Made by a program: the position numbers and the translations under genes
Shown: positions 22,980 to 30,687 of the stretch, one piece after another
How positions within the stretch are numbered: position 1 is the first letter of the stretch
Layout: the number at the start of each line of letters is the position of its first letter
Notes under the pieces: model-generated
Databases searched by the model: none
Told to the model about the DNA's origin: nothing
The model's input: the letters and a program-made list of their open reading frames with translations, nothing else
Source: an uncultured Ruminococcus sp.
GTDB lineage: Bacteria > Bacillota > Clostridia > Oscillospirales > Acutalibacteraceae
Direction: 5' to 3'
Length of the DNA: 34,551 bases
Assembly: GCA_902761345.1 (NCBI GenBank)
Contig: CACWKD010000013.1
Span: 1-34,551, forward strand

Positions 22980-23717
22980 ATGGAGAAATTAAAACAGAGT
23001 TTATTTAACATCATATTCTACATAGTTATTATTGCATTGATAATCGGTCTTGTACTGTTAGTTATTTTTGCTGTAATGAAAATAAACGTCTATGCCGATG
23101 AAAACACAAGCTCCCCCACTGCCTGTATTGTAATAGACGCAGGTCACGGCGGTGAGGACGGCGGTGCGGAAAGTGCGGACGGAATAGCAGAAAAGGGCAT
23201 TAATCTTGCAATCGCACAAACTTTAAGAGATTATTTTGAGTTATCGGGGATCAAAGTTTTAATGACAAGAGATAACGATATGCCTATGGGTGACCAAACT
23301 CTCCCTACTCTCAGCGAACGCAGGCGTGAGGACTTCAAAGAAAGACTTGCACTCTTTAACAAGAATAATGTTGACTGTGTTATAAGCATTCATCAGAATA
23401 AATTTACCGAACCTCAATACAGCGGAGCACAGGTGTTTTATTCTCCAAACGATGAGAGAAGCGCTGCCCTTGCGGAGTACATAAGAAAATCTGTTACGGG
23501 ACTTTTACAGCCCGACAACGAAAGACAAAACAAAAAGGCAGACAGCAATATATATCTGCTCAACAACTGCACTAATCCGTGCGTACTTGTTGAATGCGGT
23601 TTTCTTTCCAATCCACAGGAAACAGAAAAGCTTGCAGATGAGGATTATCAAAAACAGATCGCTTTCGCAATATATACGGCAACGCTTGAATACTTGGCTA
23701 AAGAGGGGCGGGTTTAA
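22980..23717 (+). CDS. cwlD: N-acetylmuramoyl-L-alanine amidase, CwlD-type
   Basis: Zinc amidase (Amidase_3) that cleaves the MurNAc-L-alanine bond; in Bacillus and Clostridium CwlD starts muramic-delta-lactam formation in spore cortex. The product is 245 aa. One N-terminal membrane segment (IIFYIVIIALIIGLVLLVIF) serves as signal anchor. The catalytic domain shows VIDAGHGGEDGG (zinc His), EKGINLAIA (zinc Glu), VISIHQNKF (zinc His) and LVECGFLSNPQE (catalytic Glu). The size, membrane anchor and absence of wall-binding repeats fit CwlD rather than a cell-separation autolysin. GTG 22968 is in frame, but it lies in the hairpin arm and has no ribosome-binding site, so ATG 22980 is chosen. radA follows. 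Confidence 0.88.
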   Translation: MEKLKQSLFNIIFYIVIIALIIGLVLLVIFAVMKINVYADENTSSPTACIVIDAGHGGEDGGAESADGIAEKGINLAIAQTLRDYFELSGIKVLMTRDNDMPMGDQTLPTLSERRREDFKERLALFNKNNVDCVISIHQNKFTEPQYSGAQVFYSPNDERSAALAEYIRKSVTGLLQPDNERQNKKADSNIYLLNNCTNPCVLVECGFLSNPQETEKLADEDYQKQIAFAIYTATLEYLAKEGRV

Positions 23718-23817
23718 GTGTGGAGTTTGGAGAGTGGAGTGTGGAGTTTTTTGTTGAGTTAGGAATTATAAGTTAGGAATGAATTGTTAGTTTAAAACTC
23801 ATAGCTAAAGTGATTTA
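23712..23817 (+). repeat. Heptamer-phased intergenic repeat before radA
   Basis: Directly at the cwlD 3' end, 7-bp words continue in phase: TGTGGAG, TTTGGAG, AGTGGAG, TGTGGAG (23719-23746), then TTGAGTT, AGGAATT, ATAAGTT, AGGAATG, AATTGTT and so on, with a 14-bp direct repeat at 23771-23784. The 15-mer at 23717-23731 is identical to 31979-31993, and GAATTGTTAG recurs after it at both loci. No ORF and no clear promoter. Confidence 0.75.
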
Positions 23818-23864
23818 GAATTTACTTTTAAATTCAGAAATATATAAAGCAAAGGAAAATTATT

Positions 23865-25235
23865 ATGGCAAAATCTAAAAGTGCATATATCTGCTCCGAA
23901 TGCGGATATGAATCCCCAAAGTGGTACGGTAAATGCCCGGGCTGCGGCGAATGGAATACGATGAACGAGGAGCTTGTTTTACCCGTCAGCAAATCTGCTG
24001 AAATCAAGGTCAAAACTTCATCGACTTACTCCACACCGCTAAAGCTTCACGAAATTACTACCGCTGATGAATTTCGTTACAAAACAGGTATCGGTGAACT
24101 TGACAACGTACTTGGAGGAGGTATCGTAAAAGGCTCGCTTGTACTTATCGGCGGTGATCCCGGTATCGGTAAATCAACCATACTGTTACAGGTTTGTAAA
24201 AATCTCGGTGGAAAAATAAGCGTCCTTTATGTATCGGGAGAGGAATCACGCAGACAGATCAAGCTGCGTGCTGACAGACTCGGCGTAGAAAACGAAATGC
24301 TTGTTATGACTGAAACAGATATCGAGATAATTACAGAACAAATCAAAACTATCAAACCCGAACTTGTTATCATTGACTCTATCCAAACGATGAACCTTAC
24401 TTCTCTCAATTCATCTCCGGGAAGCGTTACTCAGGTTCGTGAGTGTACAAATGTTCTTATGAGAACTGCCAAATCCCTTGAAATTCCTGTAATTGTAGTC
24501 GGTCATGTAAATAAGGACGGCGCTATTGCAGGCCCTAAGGTTTTGGAACATATTGTAGACGCTGTACTGTACTTTGAGGGTGACAGGCAGCTTACTTACA
24601 GAATACTTCGTGCAGTCAAAAACCGCTTTGGTTCAACTAACGAAATCGGAGTATTTGAGATGACTTACAAAGGACTTACCGAGGTAGTTAATCCTTCTCT
24701 TATGCTTCTTTCGGGCAGACCTATGGGGGTTTCGGGAACTTGCGTTGCGTGTACCATGGAGGGTTTTCGTCCTATACTTGCAGAGGTTCAGGCACTCGCA
24801 GCAAATTCGGGATACGGTACGGCAAGACGTATGTCAACAGGTTTCGATTACAACAGAATGAATTTGCTAATTGCTGTTCTCGAAAAAAAAGGCGGTTTCT
24901 ATTTTGCGGGCGCTGATACTTATGTAAACGTAGTCGGGGGATTTAAACTCGATGAACGTGCTGTCGATCTTTGTGTTGCGCTTGCGCTTGTAAGCAGCTT
25001 AAAGGATTTTCCTATTCCCGATGACGTTATCGCTTTCGGAGAAATCGGTCTTGCAGGAGAAATAAGAAGTGTTTCTCAGGCTGAAAAACGCATTAACGAA
25101 GCTTCTCGCTTAGGCTTTAAAAGATGTATTCTCCCATACTTTAATCTAAAAAATTTGTCAAAGGATAATTTCGGCGATATTGAACTTATCGGAGTTCGTT
25201 CGGTAAGAGAAGCTGTTAAAATTATTAGCGGATAA
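23865..25235 (+). CDS. radA: DNA repair protein RadA/Sms
   Basis: RecA-related ATPase and branch-migration helicase that processes recombination intermediates. The 456-aa length is typical. An N-terminal C4 zinc finger (CSECGYESPKWYGKCPGCGEW, 21 residues, cited by its cysteines at about 10, 13, 24 and 27) is followed by the RecA-like domain. That domain has Walker A GGDPGIGKST, Walker B LVIIDSIQTM and the RadA-specific KNRFG motif near residue 250. The C-terminal Lon-protease-like domain contains GGFKLDERAVDLCVALAL without an active protease dyad being required. AAAGGAAAA precedes ATG. It probably shares transcription with cwlD across the heptamer repeat; an intrinsic terminator follows. Confidence 0.97.
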   Translation: MAKSKSAYICSECGYESPKWYGKCPGCGEWNTMNEELVLPVSKSAEIKVKTSSTYSTPLKLHEITTADEFRYKTGIGELDNVLGGGIVKGSLVLIGGDPGIGKSTILLQVCKNLGGKISVLYVSGEESRRQIKLRADRLGVENEMLVMTETDIEIITEQIKTIKPELVIIDSIQTMNLTSLNSSPGSVTQVRECTNVLMRTAKSLEIPVIVVGHVNKDGAIAGPKVLEHIVDAVLYFEGDRQLTYRILRAVKNRFGSTNEIGVFEMTYKGLTEVVNPSLMLLSGRPMGVSGTCVACTMEGFRPILAEVQALAANSGYGTARRMSTGFDYNRMNLLIAVLEKKGGFYFAGADTYVNVVGGFKLDERAVDLCVALALVSSLKDFPIPDDVIAFGEIGLAGEIRSVSQAEKRINEASRLGFKRCILPYFNLKNLSKDNFGDIELIGVRSVREAVKIISG

Positions 25236-25246
25236 AATACATCTGT

Positions 25247-25268
25247 GGGGCAGCCTGAACGCTGCTCT
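25247..25268 (+). terminator. Intrinsic terminator of radA
   Basis: An 8-bp stem with two G-U pairs (GGGGCAGC 25247-25254, GCTGCTCT 25261-25268), 6-nt loop, followed by TTATTTTTA. It starts 12 nt after the radA stop. Confidence 0.75.
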
Positions 25269-25381
25269 TTATTTTTACACTGTTATCCTAAAGCTTCCCA
25301 TAGTTTTTTTATGTGATTAAATCCAACAAAAACACAATGTTTCTAAATAATAAAAAATTGATAATTTTTTTCAAAAAAGTC

Positions 25382-25410
25382 TTGATTTTTTATAAAGTGT
25401 GTAGTATAAT
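25382..25410 (+). promoter_or_regulatory. Strong SigA-type promoter of the candidate small RNA
   Basis: TTGATT (25382-25387) and TATAAT (25405-25410) with a 17-bp spacer. Immediately upstream (25344-25380) are A- and T-tracts that resemble an UP element. No protein-coding gene follows on this strand. Confidence 0.75.
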
Positions 25411-25416
25411 TAGTTC

Positions 25417-25526
25417 AAGGAAGAAAAATACTTCCTCTTTAACAAGAATATTACAGTAGTCATAATTTGATGCTTCCTAAACACACGGATAGCCTCCCTG
25501 AGAGATCGGGGAGGCTATTTGTTTTT
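25417..25526 (+). ncRNA. Candidate orphan small RNA, about 110 nt
   Basis: A promoter (25382-25410) and an intrinsic terminator (25489-25518 plus T-run) bracket about 110 nt with no credible ORF. The predicted RNA begins with a short hairpin (AGGAAG 25418-25423, CTTCCT 25431-25436, 7-nt A-rich loop), has a single-stranded middle and ends in the terminator stem. It lies between radA and the convergent DUF11 gene. CTTCCTC and GCCTCCC words could pair with Shine-Dalgarno sequences; this is inference. An ATG at 25470 would give 24 codons running through the terminator without a ribosome-binding site, so I do not call a peptide. I do not recognise an Rfam family. Confidence 0.55.
25489..25526 (+). 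terminator. Intrinsic terminator of the candidate small RNA
   Basis: A 9-10 bp GC-rich stem (ATAGCCTCC 25489-25497, GGAGGCTAT 25510-25518) is followed by TTTGTTTTTAT on the plus strand. The minus strand has no T-run after the stem, so the convergent DUF11 gene gains only a hairpin from it. Confidence 0.88.
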
Positions 25527-26367
25527 ATATTGTTCCTGTTATAACAAGTGTTGATGTTCCGGGAGTGACGTTTACAATTCCTGTTGTTTGATCCTGCGAG
25601 TATGACGCCGCTTCTACCGTAACTCTGTCCGAACCCGATATAAATACTCCTGTTGACTGATCGTAGCTGTAATCTACTCCCTGAACCCACTGAGTATCGT
25701 TAAACACTGCTGTTATATTTGATATTATAGGGTTGAAAGTATCGGTTATCACTGCACCGCCTGTTACAGGAGTATTTCCTGTATTCTGAATTACAAAAGT
25801 ATATGTCACCGTTCCGTTTTCCATAACCGGCACAGGTGATATAGACTTTGAAATAGAGAGGTCAGGCTCTGAACTAACGCTTATTGTTTCCTCAGCAGTT
25901 ATCGTTGTGAGATTACCTGTTAATGTTGCTATGTTTGTGATTACGCTGTCAGGCTGCAGTGGCGTATATTCATTTGTATGAGTTTCATATACAAATGTTG
26001 CCGAACCACCTGCAGGTACTGTAAATCCCGTTACGGTAAGCGTGTTTCCTCCTGTCACAGTCGGTGACGGTTGTATTACGTTATTTCTGAAATAACGCAG
26101 ACTGTTATCCGTAAAGTTAAGCGGAGTAAATGTATTTGTGTCCAGAGTATAAGCACCCAGATTATCAGTCAGGGTGAGATTTGTAAGGTCTGTATTTCCT
26201 GAGTTAATTATATTTATAACATAGGAAATAGAATCATTCGCTGTATATACTTCGCTAACTGCTGTTTTTGTGATAGAAAGCACATCTTGTATCTCCCCCA
26301 CTGCAAGGTTAGATACCGCAACAGTATTGTTGTAGGTCAGTTGTGCCTGGTTCGTGAATTGTGCCAA
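25525..26367 (-). CDS. DUF11 repeat protein without signal peptide
   Basis: About 280 aa built of two DUF11-type immunoglobulin-like beta modules: LSITKTAVSEVYTANDSISY with VINSGNTDL-like spacing, then LSISKSISPVPVMENGTVTY with NTGNTPVTGG. The composition is rich in Thr, Asn, Val and Ser with no Cys, typical of surface structural proteins. However, there is no signal peptide, sortase motif or membrane segment. The frame opens at ATG 26397 and has an ATG at 26376, but AAAGGA lies only 1 nt before the latter. TTG 26367 is 9 nt past that Shine-Dalgarno and would give the N terminus MAQFTNQAQLTYNN, which I recall as the family pattern. Signal-less DUF11 proteins of this kind occur in spore-formers; a spore-surface role is inference. 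Confidence 0.82.
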   Translation of the reverse strand: MAQFTNQAQLTYNNTVAVSNLAVGEIQDVLSITKTAVSEVYTANDSISYVINIINSGNTDLTNLTLTDNLGAYTLDTNTFTPLNFTDNSLRYFRNNVIQPSPTVTGGNTLTVTGFTVPAGGSATFVYETHTNEYTPLQPDSVITNIATLTGNLTTITAEETISVSSEPDLSISKSISPVPVMENGTVTYTFVIQNTGNTPVTGGAVITDTFNPIISNITAVFNDTQWVQGVDYSYDQSTGVFISGSDRVTVEAASYSQDQTTGIVNVTPGTSTLVITGTI

Positions 26368-26397
26368 ATTGTTCATTCCTTTCTCATCTATTGGCAT

Positions 26398-26438
26398 AGT
26401 ATTAATGTGTCTGCTCCGACTTTTGACGCATTAATACT
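26398..26438. promoter_or_regulatory. Long inverted repeat in the DUF11 gene leader
   Basis: 14-bp arms (26398-26411 and 26425-26438), 13 of 14 complementary, with a 13-nt loop, lie just upstream of the DUF11 start region. No T-run follows on the minus strand. It may be an operator palindrome or an mRNA leader hairpin; the next 55 bp upstream show no convincing SigA promoter. Confidence 0.6.
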
Positions 26439-26494
26439 TATTGCCTTTTACATAATATGCAAAGGTATCAATAAATGATAATATAATAAAAAAT

Positions 26495-26534
26495 TTCCCC
26501 GAGAATTAGACTTATCCGGTCAGTTCTCAGGGAA
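26495..26534 (-). terminator. Intrinsic terminator of the polysaccharide deacetylase gene
   Basis: An 11-bp stem in RNA with one G-U pair (TTCCCTGAGAA with TTCTCGGGGAA on the minus strand), 18-nt loop, then ATTTTTTATT. It starts 5 nt past the stop codon. Confidence 0.85.
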
Positions 26535-26539
26535 TATGT

Positions 26540-27559
26540 TTAATAATCGTAATAGTATTCTTCGTTCTCCTCAATTTCTTCCTGATACTCTGCTGCGTGA
26601 GGTGAATTTGTTTCATATACTGCAAATTGCGATGTATATGCATGACCCTGTTCGATTGGGTAGCCGTATCGTGTCAAAAGTTCATCTACTGTAACAAAAA
26701 CATATCCTTGACTTTGCAGCTCATCTACTACCATTAACGCACCGTCAACACTGGTATCGTATATATCGTGGAACAGGATAATACCTCCGTCCCACACTCC
26801 GTCAAGTACAACTTTTTTTACAGCTTCGGCATTTCTTGACTTCCAGTCAAGCGTATCGAGCGACCATAACGTAATGGTTTTGTCGGTTATACCCTGATCC
26901 GTTTCAGCATTATGCGAACCATACGGAGGACGAAATGCAGTTGATACTTGTCCGCAGGCATTACTTATAGCATTATCTGTACGCTGTATCTGATCGTTTC
27001 TTTCTTGTGATGACAAGCCTGTTATATCCACGTGACTGTATGTATGGTTGCCTATCTGATGACCGCCCTCGATCATCATCGGCAAAACCTCAGGATACTC
27101 CTCTACGCAGCTTCCGCACATAAAAAATGTTGCCCTTGCACCTCTTTCGTTAAGTCCGTTTATCAATCTTTCCGTATATTCTCCCGGACCGTCATCAAAT
27201 GTAATTGCAACAGCCTTTTTGCCGTCAAGTGTATCGGTATCTATAATAAGTTTGTTGTCGGCGTCATACTTGTATTCTTTTGGTTCAGTAACGATATCTG
27301 TGGACTGTGTATCGCTTGAAACAACTGTACTCTCCGCAGGTAACGACTGTACCTGTTGTGAAACAGAAGTATCAGTGTCTGTTACAGTATCGGTATCGGT
27401 AGGTTTATCCTTGAAAAGGGACGCAATTCCGCTTATTATCCATATAATTATCAGCAGAATAATTAGCAGCACTATTACTGCGCCGATCAGCATTTGGGCA
27501 CGATACTTATAGCCTTTAATTTGCAGAATCTCGGGTACTCCCGAACTATTCTTACTCAA
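26540..27559 (-). CDS. Membrane-anchored polysaccharide (peptidoglycan) deacetylase
   Basis: Carbohydrate esterase family 4 (NodB) enzyme that removes N-acetyl groups from a wall polysaccharide, most likely peptidoglycan. The product is 339 aa and starts at TTG 27559, 9 nt after GAGGGTG. A cytoplasmic N terminus and one membrane segment (LIGAVIVLLIILLIIIWIIS, about 25-44) lead a Thr/Asp/Ser linker. The NodB domain (about 112-310) has all motifs: TFDDGP (catalytic Asp and first metal Asp), NHTYSH (metal histidines), RPPYG, DTLDWKS and ILFHD (catalytic His). Such enzymes give lysozyme resistance or act in spore cortex formation. It has a consensus SigA promoter and its own terminator. Confidence 0.93.
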   Translation of the reverse strand: MSKNSSGVPEILQIKGYKYRAQMLIGAVIVLLIILLIIIWIISGIASLFKDKPTDTDTVTDTDTSVSQQVQSLPAESTVVSSDTQSTDIVTEPKEYKYDADNKLIIDTDTLDGKKAVAITFDDGPGEYTERLINGLNERGARATFFMCGSCVEEYPEVLPMMIEGGHQIGNHTYSHVDITGLSSQERNDQIQRTDNAISNACGQVSTAFRPPYGSHNAETDQGITDKTITLWSLDTLDWKSRNAEAVKKVVLDGVWDGGIILFHDIYDTSVDGALMVVDELQSQGYVFVTVDELLTRYGYPIEQGHAYTSQFAVYETNSPHAAEYQEEIEENEEYYYDY

Positions 27560-27598
27560 AATATATACACCCTCTCATCATCTAAGTCCTTTATTTAA

Positions 27599-27627
27599 AT
27601 TATAACGACTTTGTTACAAATTGTCAA
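27599..27627 (-). promoter_or_regulatory. Consensus SigA promoter of the polysaccharide deacetylase gene
   Basis: Minus-strand TTGACA (27627-27622) and TATAAT (27604-27599), both perfect, with a 17-bp spacer. Start expected near 27592. Confidence 0.88.
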
Positions 27628-27670
27628 CAACTATTCAATAAATAATTAAAGAAGTGTAATATAAAGTTTG

Positions 27671-28039
27671 TTATTCCTTATTCTGTACTCCGAAGGTTTC
27701 TCCTATTATTCTGTCGTAATATGTGTAAAGCTTCTGTGTACCGTTCTCCAGATGATAATAATGTATAATATAAGGAAACAGCAGTACAAGCAGCATTACA
27801 AACAGTAACAGCATAGATAATGTTTTGAAATAAACTAAAGCTACCAAAACTATTATCGCTATTACCGCAAACAGCGACATTACTATCAAATGTATAAACC
27901 TCTCATGCTGAAAAAAACTTATCTGAGTTAAAAGCTGTCTTGTCAGAGCCTCTATTTCTTTTTCACTTAGCTTCTCCAATCTCTCTTTTGCGGTCTGTTC
28001 ATCAATATATGCTATATAATCAAGCAATCTTTTATACAT
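27671..28039 (-). CDS. Small two-helix membrane protein of unknown function
   Basis: A 122-aa protein with a charged helical N terminus (KERLEKLSEKEIEALTRQLL, about 17-37), two hydrophobic segments separated by a short turn (LIVMSLFAVIAIIVLVALVY, about 51-70, and LSMLLLFVMLLVLLFPYIIH, about 73-92), and a soluble C terminus ending GETFGVQNKE. No signal peptide is cleaved and no catalytic motif is seen. AGGTG lies 8 nt before ATG. It follows polA by 19 bp on the same strand and is probably in the alr-polA operon. I do not recognise the family. Confidence 0.82.
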   Translation of the reverse strand: MYKRLLDYIAYIDEQTAKERLEKLSEKEIEALTRQLLTQISFFQHERFIHLIVMSLFAVIAIIVLVALVYFKTLSMLLLFVMLLVLLFPYIIHYYHLENGTQKLYTYYDRIIGETFGVQNKE

Positions 28040-28058
28040 CTTTAATCACCTGCTTTCA

Positions 28059-30668
28059 TTATCCTTTAGCGTCATACCATGTCTTGCCTATATGTGCATC
28101 TGCTGTAAGAGGAACGCTCAGCTTTACAGCATTTTCCATTTCCTCTTTTAAAATTGCAGCAGCTTTTTCCGCTTCGTTTTCGGGTGCTTCCACAATCAGT
28201 TCATCGTGTACCTGAAGTATTAACCTTGCTTTCATCTGTTCCGACTTTAGTCTGTCATACACTCTAATCATAGCAATTTTTATAATATCGGCGGCAGTTC
28301 CCTGAATAGGCATATTTCTTGCTACTCTCTCCCCAAAAGACCTAAGATTAAAATTAGACGAGGTAAGCTCAGGCAGATAACGGCGTCTGCCAAACATTGT
28401 ATCTACATAACCGTTTTCCTTCGCCTTTTCCACCACGGCTTTCATATACTTATCTACTCCGCTGTAATGTTTGAGATATGCCTTTATATAATTATCTGCT
28501 TCTTTTCTCGATACTCCTATATCCTTTGCAAGCGAAAACGCTCCTATACCATACACTATACCGAAATTTACAGCCTTAGCTTGACTTCGCATACCGGACG
28601 TTACCATTTCAACCGGCATATTAAAAACTTGTGACGCCGTAACAGTATGAACGTCCGTACCCTCTTTAAATGCTCTTATCATCTCGCTGTCGTCTGCAAT
28701 ATGCGCAAGCACTCTGAGTTCTATCTGAGAATAATCGGCGTCTGCAAGTACCCAGCCATTTTCTGCTGTGAAAAATCTTCTAAGTTCTCTGCCAACCTCA
28801 GTTCTTACAGGTATATTCTGTAAATTCGGTTCAAGAGATGATATTCTGCCTGTCCTTGTTTCTGTTTGATTAAATATTGAATGAATTCTGCTTTTGTCGT
28901 CCGTTACCTTTACAAGGCTGTCACAGTATGTTGATTTCAGCTTTGAAAGCGATCTGTATTCAAGTATCATATCAATAGCAGGGTGTGCGTAACGCAGCCC
29001 CTCAAGCACCTCTGCGCTTGTAGAATATCCGCTCTTTGTCTTTTTTGAGGACGGAAGTCCGAGTTTCTCGAACAATGCCTCTCCAAGCTGTTTCGGAGAA
29101 TTTATGTTAAACTCATATCCTACCTCTTCGTAAATATTCTTTTGCAGTTCGGATATTTTTTCGCCGAGCATATTGCCGTACTTCTCGATCTCGTCCTTAT
29201 CTACCCTGAAGCCGTAATTCTCCATACTTGCAAGCACTCGTGCCAAAGGTATCTCGATGTTCTTTAGCAATTCAAGCTGTCCGTTTTCGGAAAGCTTCTC
29301 CTCCAGTATTTTGCAGAGCTTTGGCAAAAACGCTGTATTAGACGCATACTCGCTTATATACAGAAGTGAGTCCTCGTAATACTTTATGCCAACTGCATAC
29401 TCCTCCATAAGTCTGCTTGTATCGTAAGAGCTTGCAGACGGATTGAGAATATATGCCGCAAGCTGTATATCCATAGCTATGTTTTTAACATCTGTATCAT
29501 ATTTCATTGCAAAAGAAAACAGCTGTTTACTGTTCGATGTATATTTCTCTATTGTATCATCAGAAAGCATTTTAAACAAAAACTCTCTTGCCTTGCTCTC
29601 GTCTGTAATAACGCACAGCTTATCCTCTGTATATAGATACAATATCACTGCGCCCGATTTATCGGTATCTGCTGTGAAATAGGCTTTTTTATTTTCTGTA
29701 AGTGTTTTATACAGATCATCTGTATTTGGCTCTGTATCGATCTCGGGGATCTTTTCTTCGCTGTTTTCTTTTTCTTCTGTAACTGTAACGCTTACATTAC
29801 TTTTTAGATCCCATTTCTTTATCAGCGAGAACAATTCCAATGACGCAAGCTTCCTAACCACCTCATCAGCATTTACAGACAGCACTTCATAATGAGTAAG
29901 CTCTCTGTCAATTGGCGCTTCACGGCTGATAGTTCCCAACATTTTACTCATATAAGCGCTGTCTTTTCCTGCAATAAGCTTTGCTCTCATAGCAGGCTTT
30001 ACGTCTATTGTATCTATATTTTCGTAAATATTATCAACAGAACCAAACTTCTGTACAAGGTCGCCCGCACCTTTTTTTCCTATACCGGGTACTCCGGGTA
30101 TATTGTCCGAAGTATCCCCCTGTAACGCTTTTATATCTATAAGCTGAGCAGGCGTTACACCGTACTCCTCTTTTATCTTTTCTGTATCATATAGCACTGC
30201 CTCCGCTTTACCCATTTTAGTTGCAGCAAGCCGTACAGTTACGTTTTCTGATACAAGCTGGAGTGAATCCCTGTCGCCCGTTGCGATAACGCACTTCTCG
30301 CCTCTCTTGTCACATTCATCTGCAAGCGTACCCAAAATATCGTCTGCTTCAAATCCCTCACATTCGATAAGCTTATACCCGAGTGTTTTTAAAAGTTCCT
30401 TTAAAACGGGCATCTGTGAGGCAAGCTCCGGCGGCATACCCTTACGGTTTGCTTTGTATCCGTCATAAGCCTTATGGCGAAATGTAGGCGCTTTCAAATC
30501 AAAAGCGATTGCCACTGCATCGGGGTTTGATACTTCTTTTATCTTATCGAGCATTGTGAGAAATCCGTATATGGCATTCGTAAACTGCCCGTTCTTTGTA
30601 CTGAGCAGCTTTATTCCGTAAAATGCTCTGTTTACTATACTGTTGCCGTCAACAACTAAAAGCGTCAT
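28059..30668 (-). CDS. polA: DNA polymerase I
   Basis: Repair and Okazaki-fragment polymerase of 869 aa with AAGGAG 7 nt before ATG. The 5'-3' exonuclease domain (about 1-290) shows VVDGNSIVNRAFYG, AYDGYKANRKGMP, FEADDILGTLA, ATGDRDSLQL and GDTSDNIPGVPGIGKKGA. The middle domain (about 310-490) has lost the proofreading carboxylates: the expected DTE motif reads TADTDKS, although MDIQLAAYIL keeps one Asp. Proofreading is therefore unlikely, as in many Firmicutes. The polymerase domain (about 500-869) is intact, with motif A DYSQIELRVLAH, motif B RSQAKAVNFGIVYG and motif C QVHDELIVEAP. It lies 19 bp downstream of alr in the same transcription unit. Confidence 0.97.
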   Translation of the reverse strand: MTLLVVDGNSIVNRAFYGIKLLSTKNGQFTNAIYGFLTMLDKIKEVSNPDAVAIAFDLKAPTFRHKAYDGYKANRKGMPPELASQMPVLKELLKTLGYKLIECEGFEADDILGTLADECDKRGEKCVIATGDRDSLQLVSENVTVRLAATKMGKAEAVLYDTEKIKEEYGVTPAQLIDIKALQGDTSDNIPGVPGIGKKGAGDLVQKFGSVDNIYENIDTIDVKPAMRAKLIAGKDSAYMSKMLGTISREAPIDRELTHYEVLSVNADEVVRKLASLELFSLIKKWDLKSNVSVTVTEEKENSEEKIPEIDTEPNTDDLYKTLTENKKAYFTADTDKSGAVILYLYTEDKLCVITDESKAREFLFKMLSDDTIEKYTSNSKQLFSFAMKYDTDVKNIAMDIQLAAYILNPSASSYDTSRLMEEYAVGIKYYEDSLLYISEYASNTAFLPKLCKILEEKLSENGQLELLKNIEIPLARVLASMENYGFRVDKDEIEKYGNMLGEKISELQKNIYEEVGYEFNINSPKQLGEALFEKLGLPSSKKTKSGYSTSAEVLEGLRYAHPAIDMILEYRSLSKLKSTYCDSLVKVTDDKSRIHSIFNQTETRTGRISSLEPNLQNIPVRTEVGRELRRFFTAENGWVLADADYSQIELRVLAHIADDSEMIRAFKEGTDVHTVTASQVFNMPVEMVTSGMRSQAKAVNFGIVYGIGAFSLAKDIGVSRKEADNYIKAYLKHYSGVDKYMKAVVEKAKENGYVDTMFGRRRYLPELTSSNFNLRSFGERVARNMPIQGTAADIIKIAMIRVYDRLKSEQMKARLILQVHDELIVEAPENEAEKAAAILKEEMENAVKLSVPLTADAHIGKTWYDAKG

Positions 30669-30687
30669 TTTTGTACTCCTTACTCTA

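Noticed and set aside
25470-25544. 24-codon peptide inside the candidate small RNA
   Set aside because: No ribosome-binding site, and the frame runs through the terminator stem and past the transcript end.
26410-26420. 11-mer TCTGCTCCGAC shared with 32477-32487 as a possible common operator
   Set aside because: An 11-base match is expected many times by chance in a window this size, and the contexts differ (leader loop versus coding sequence).
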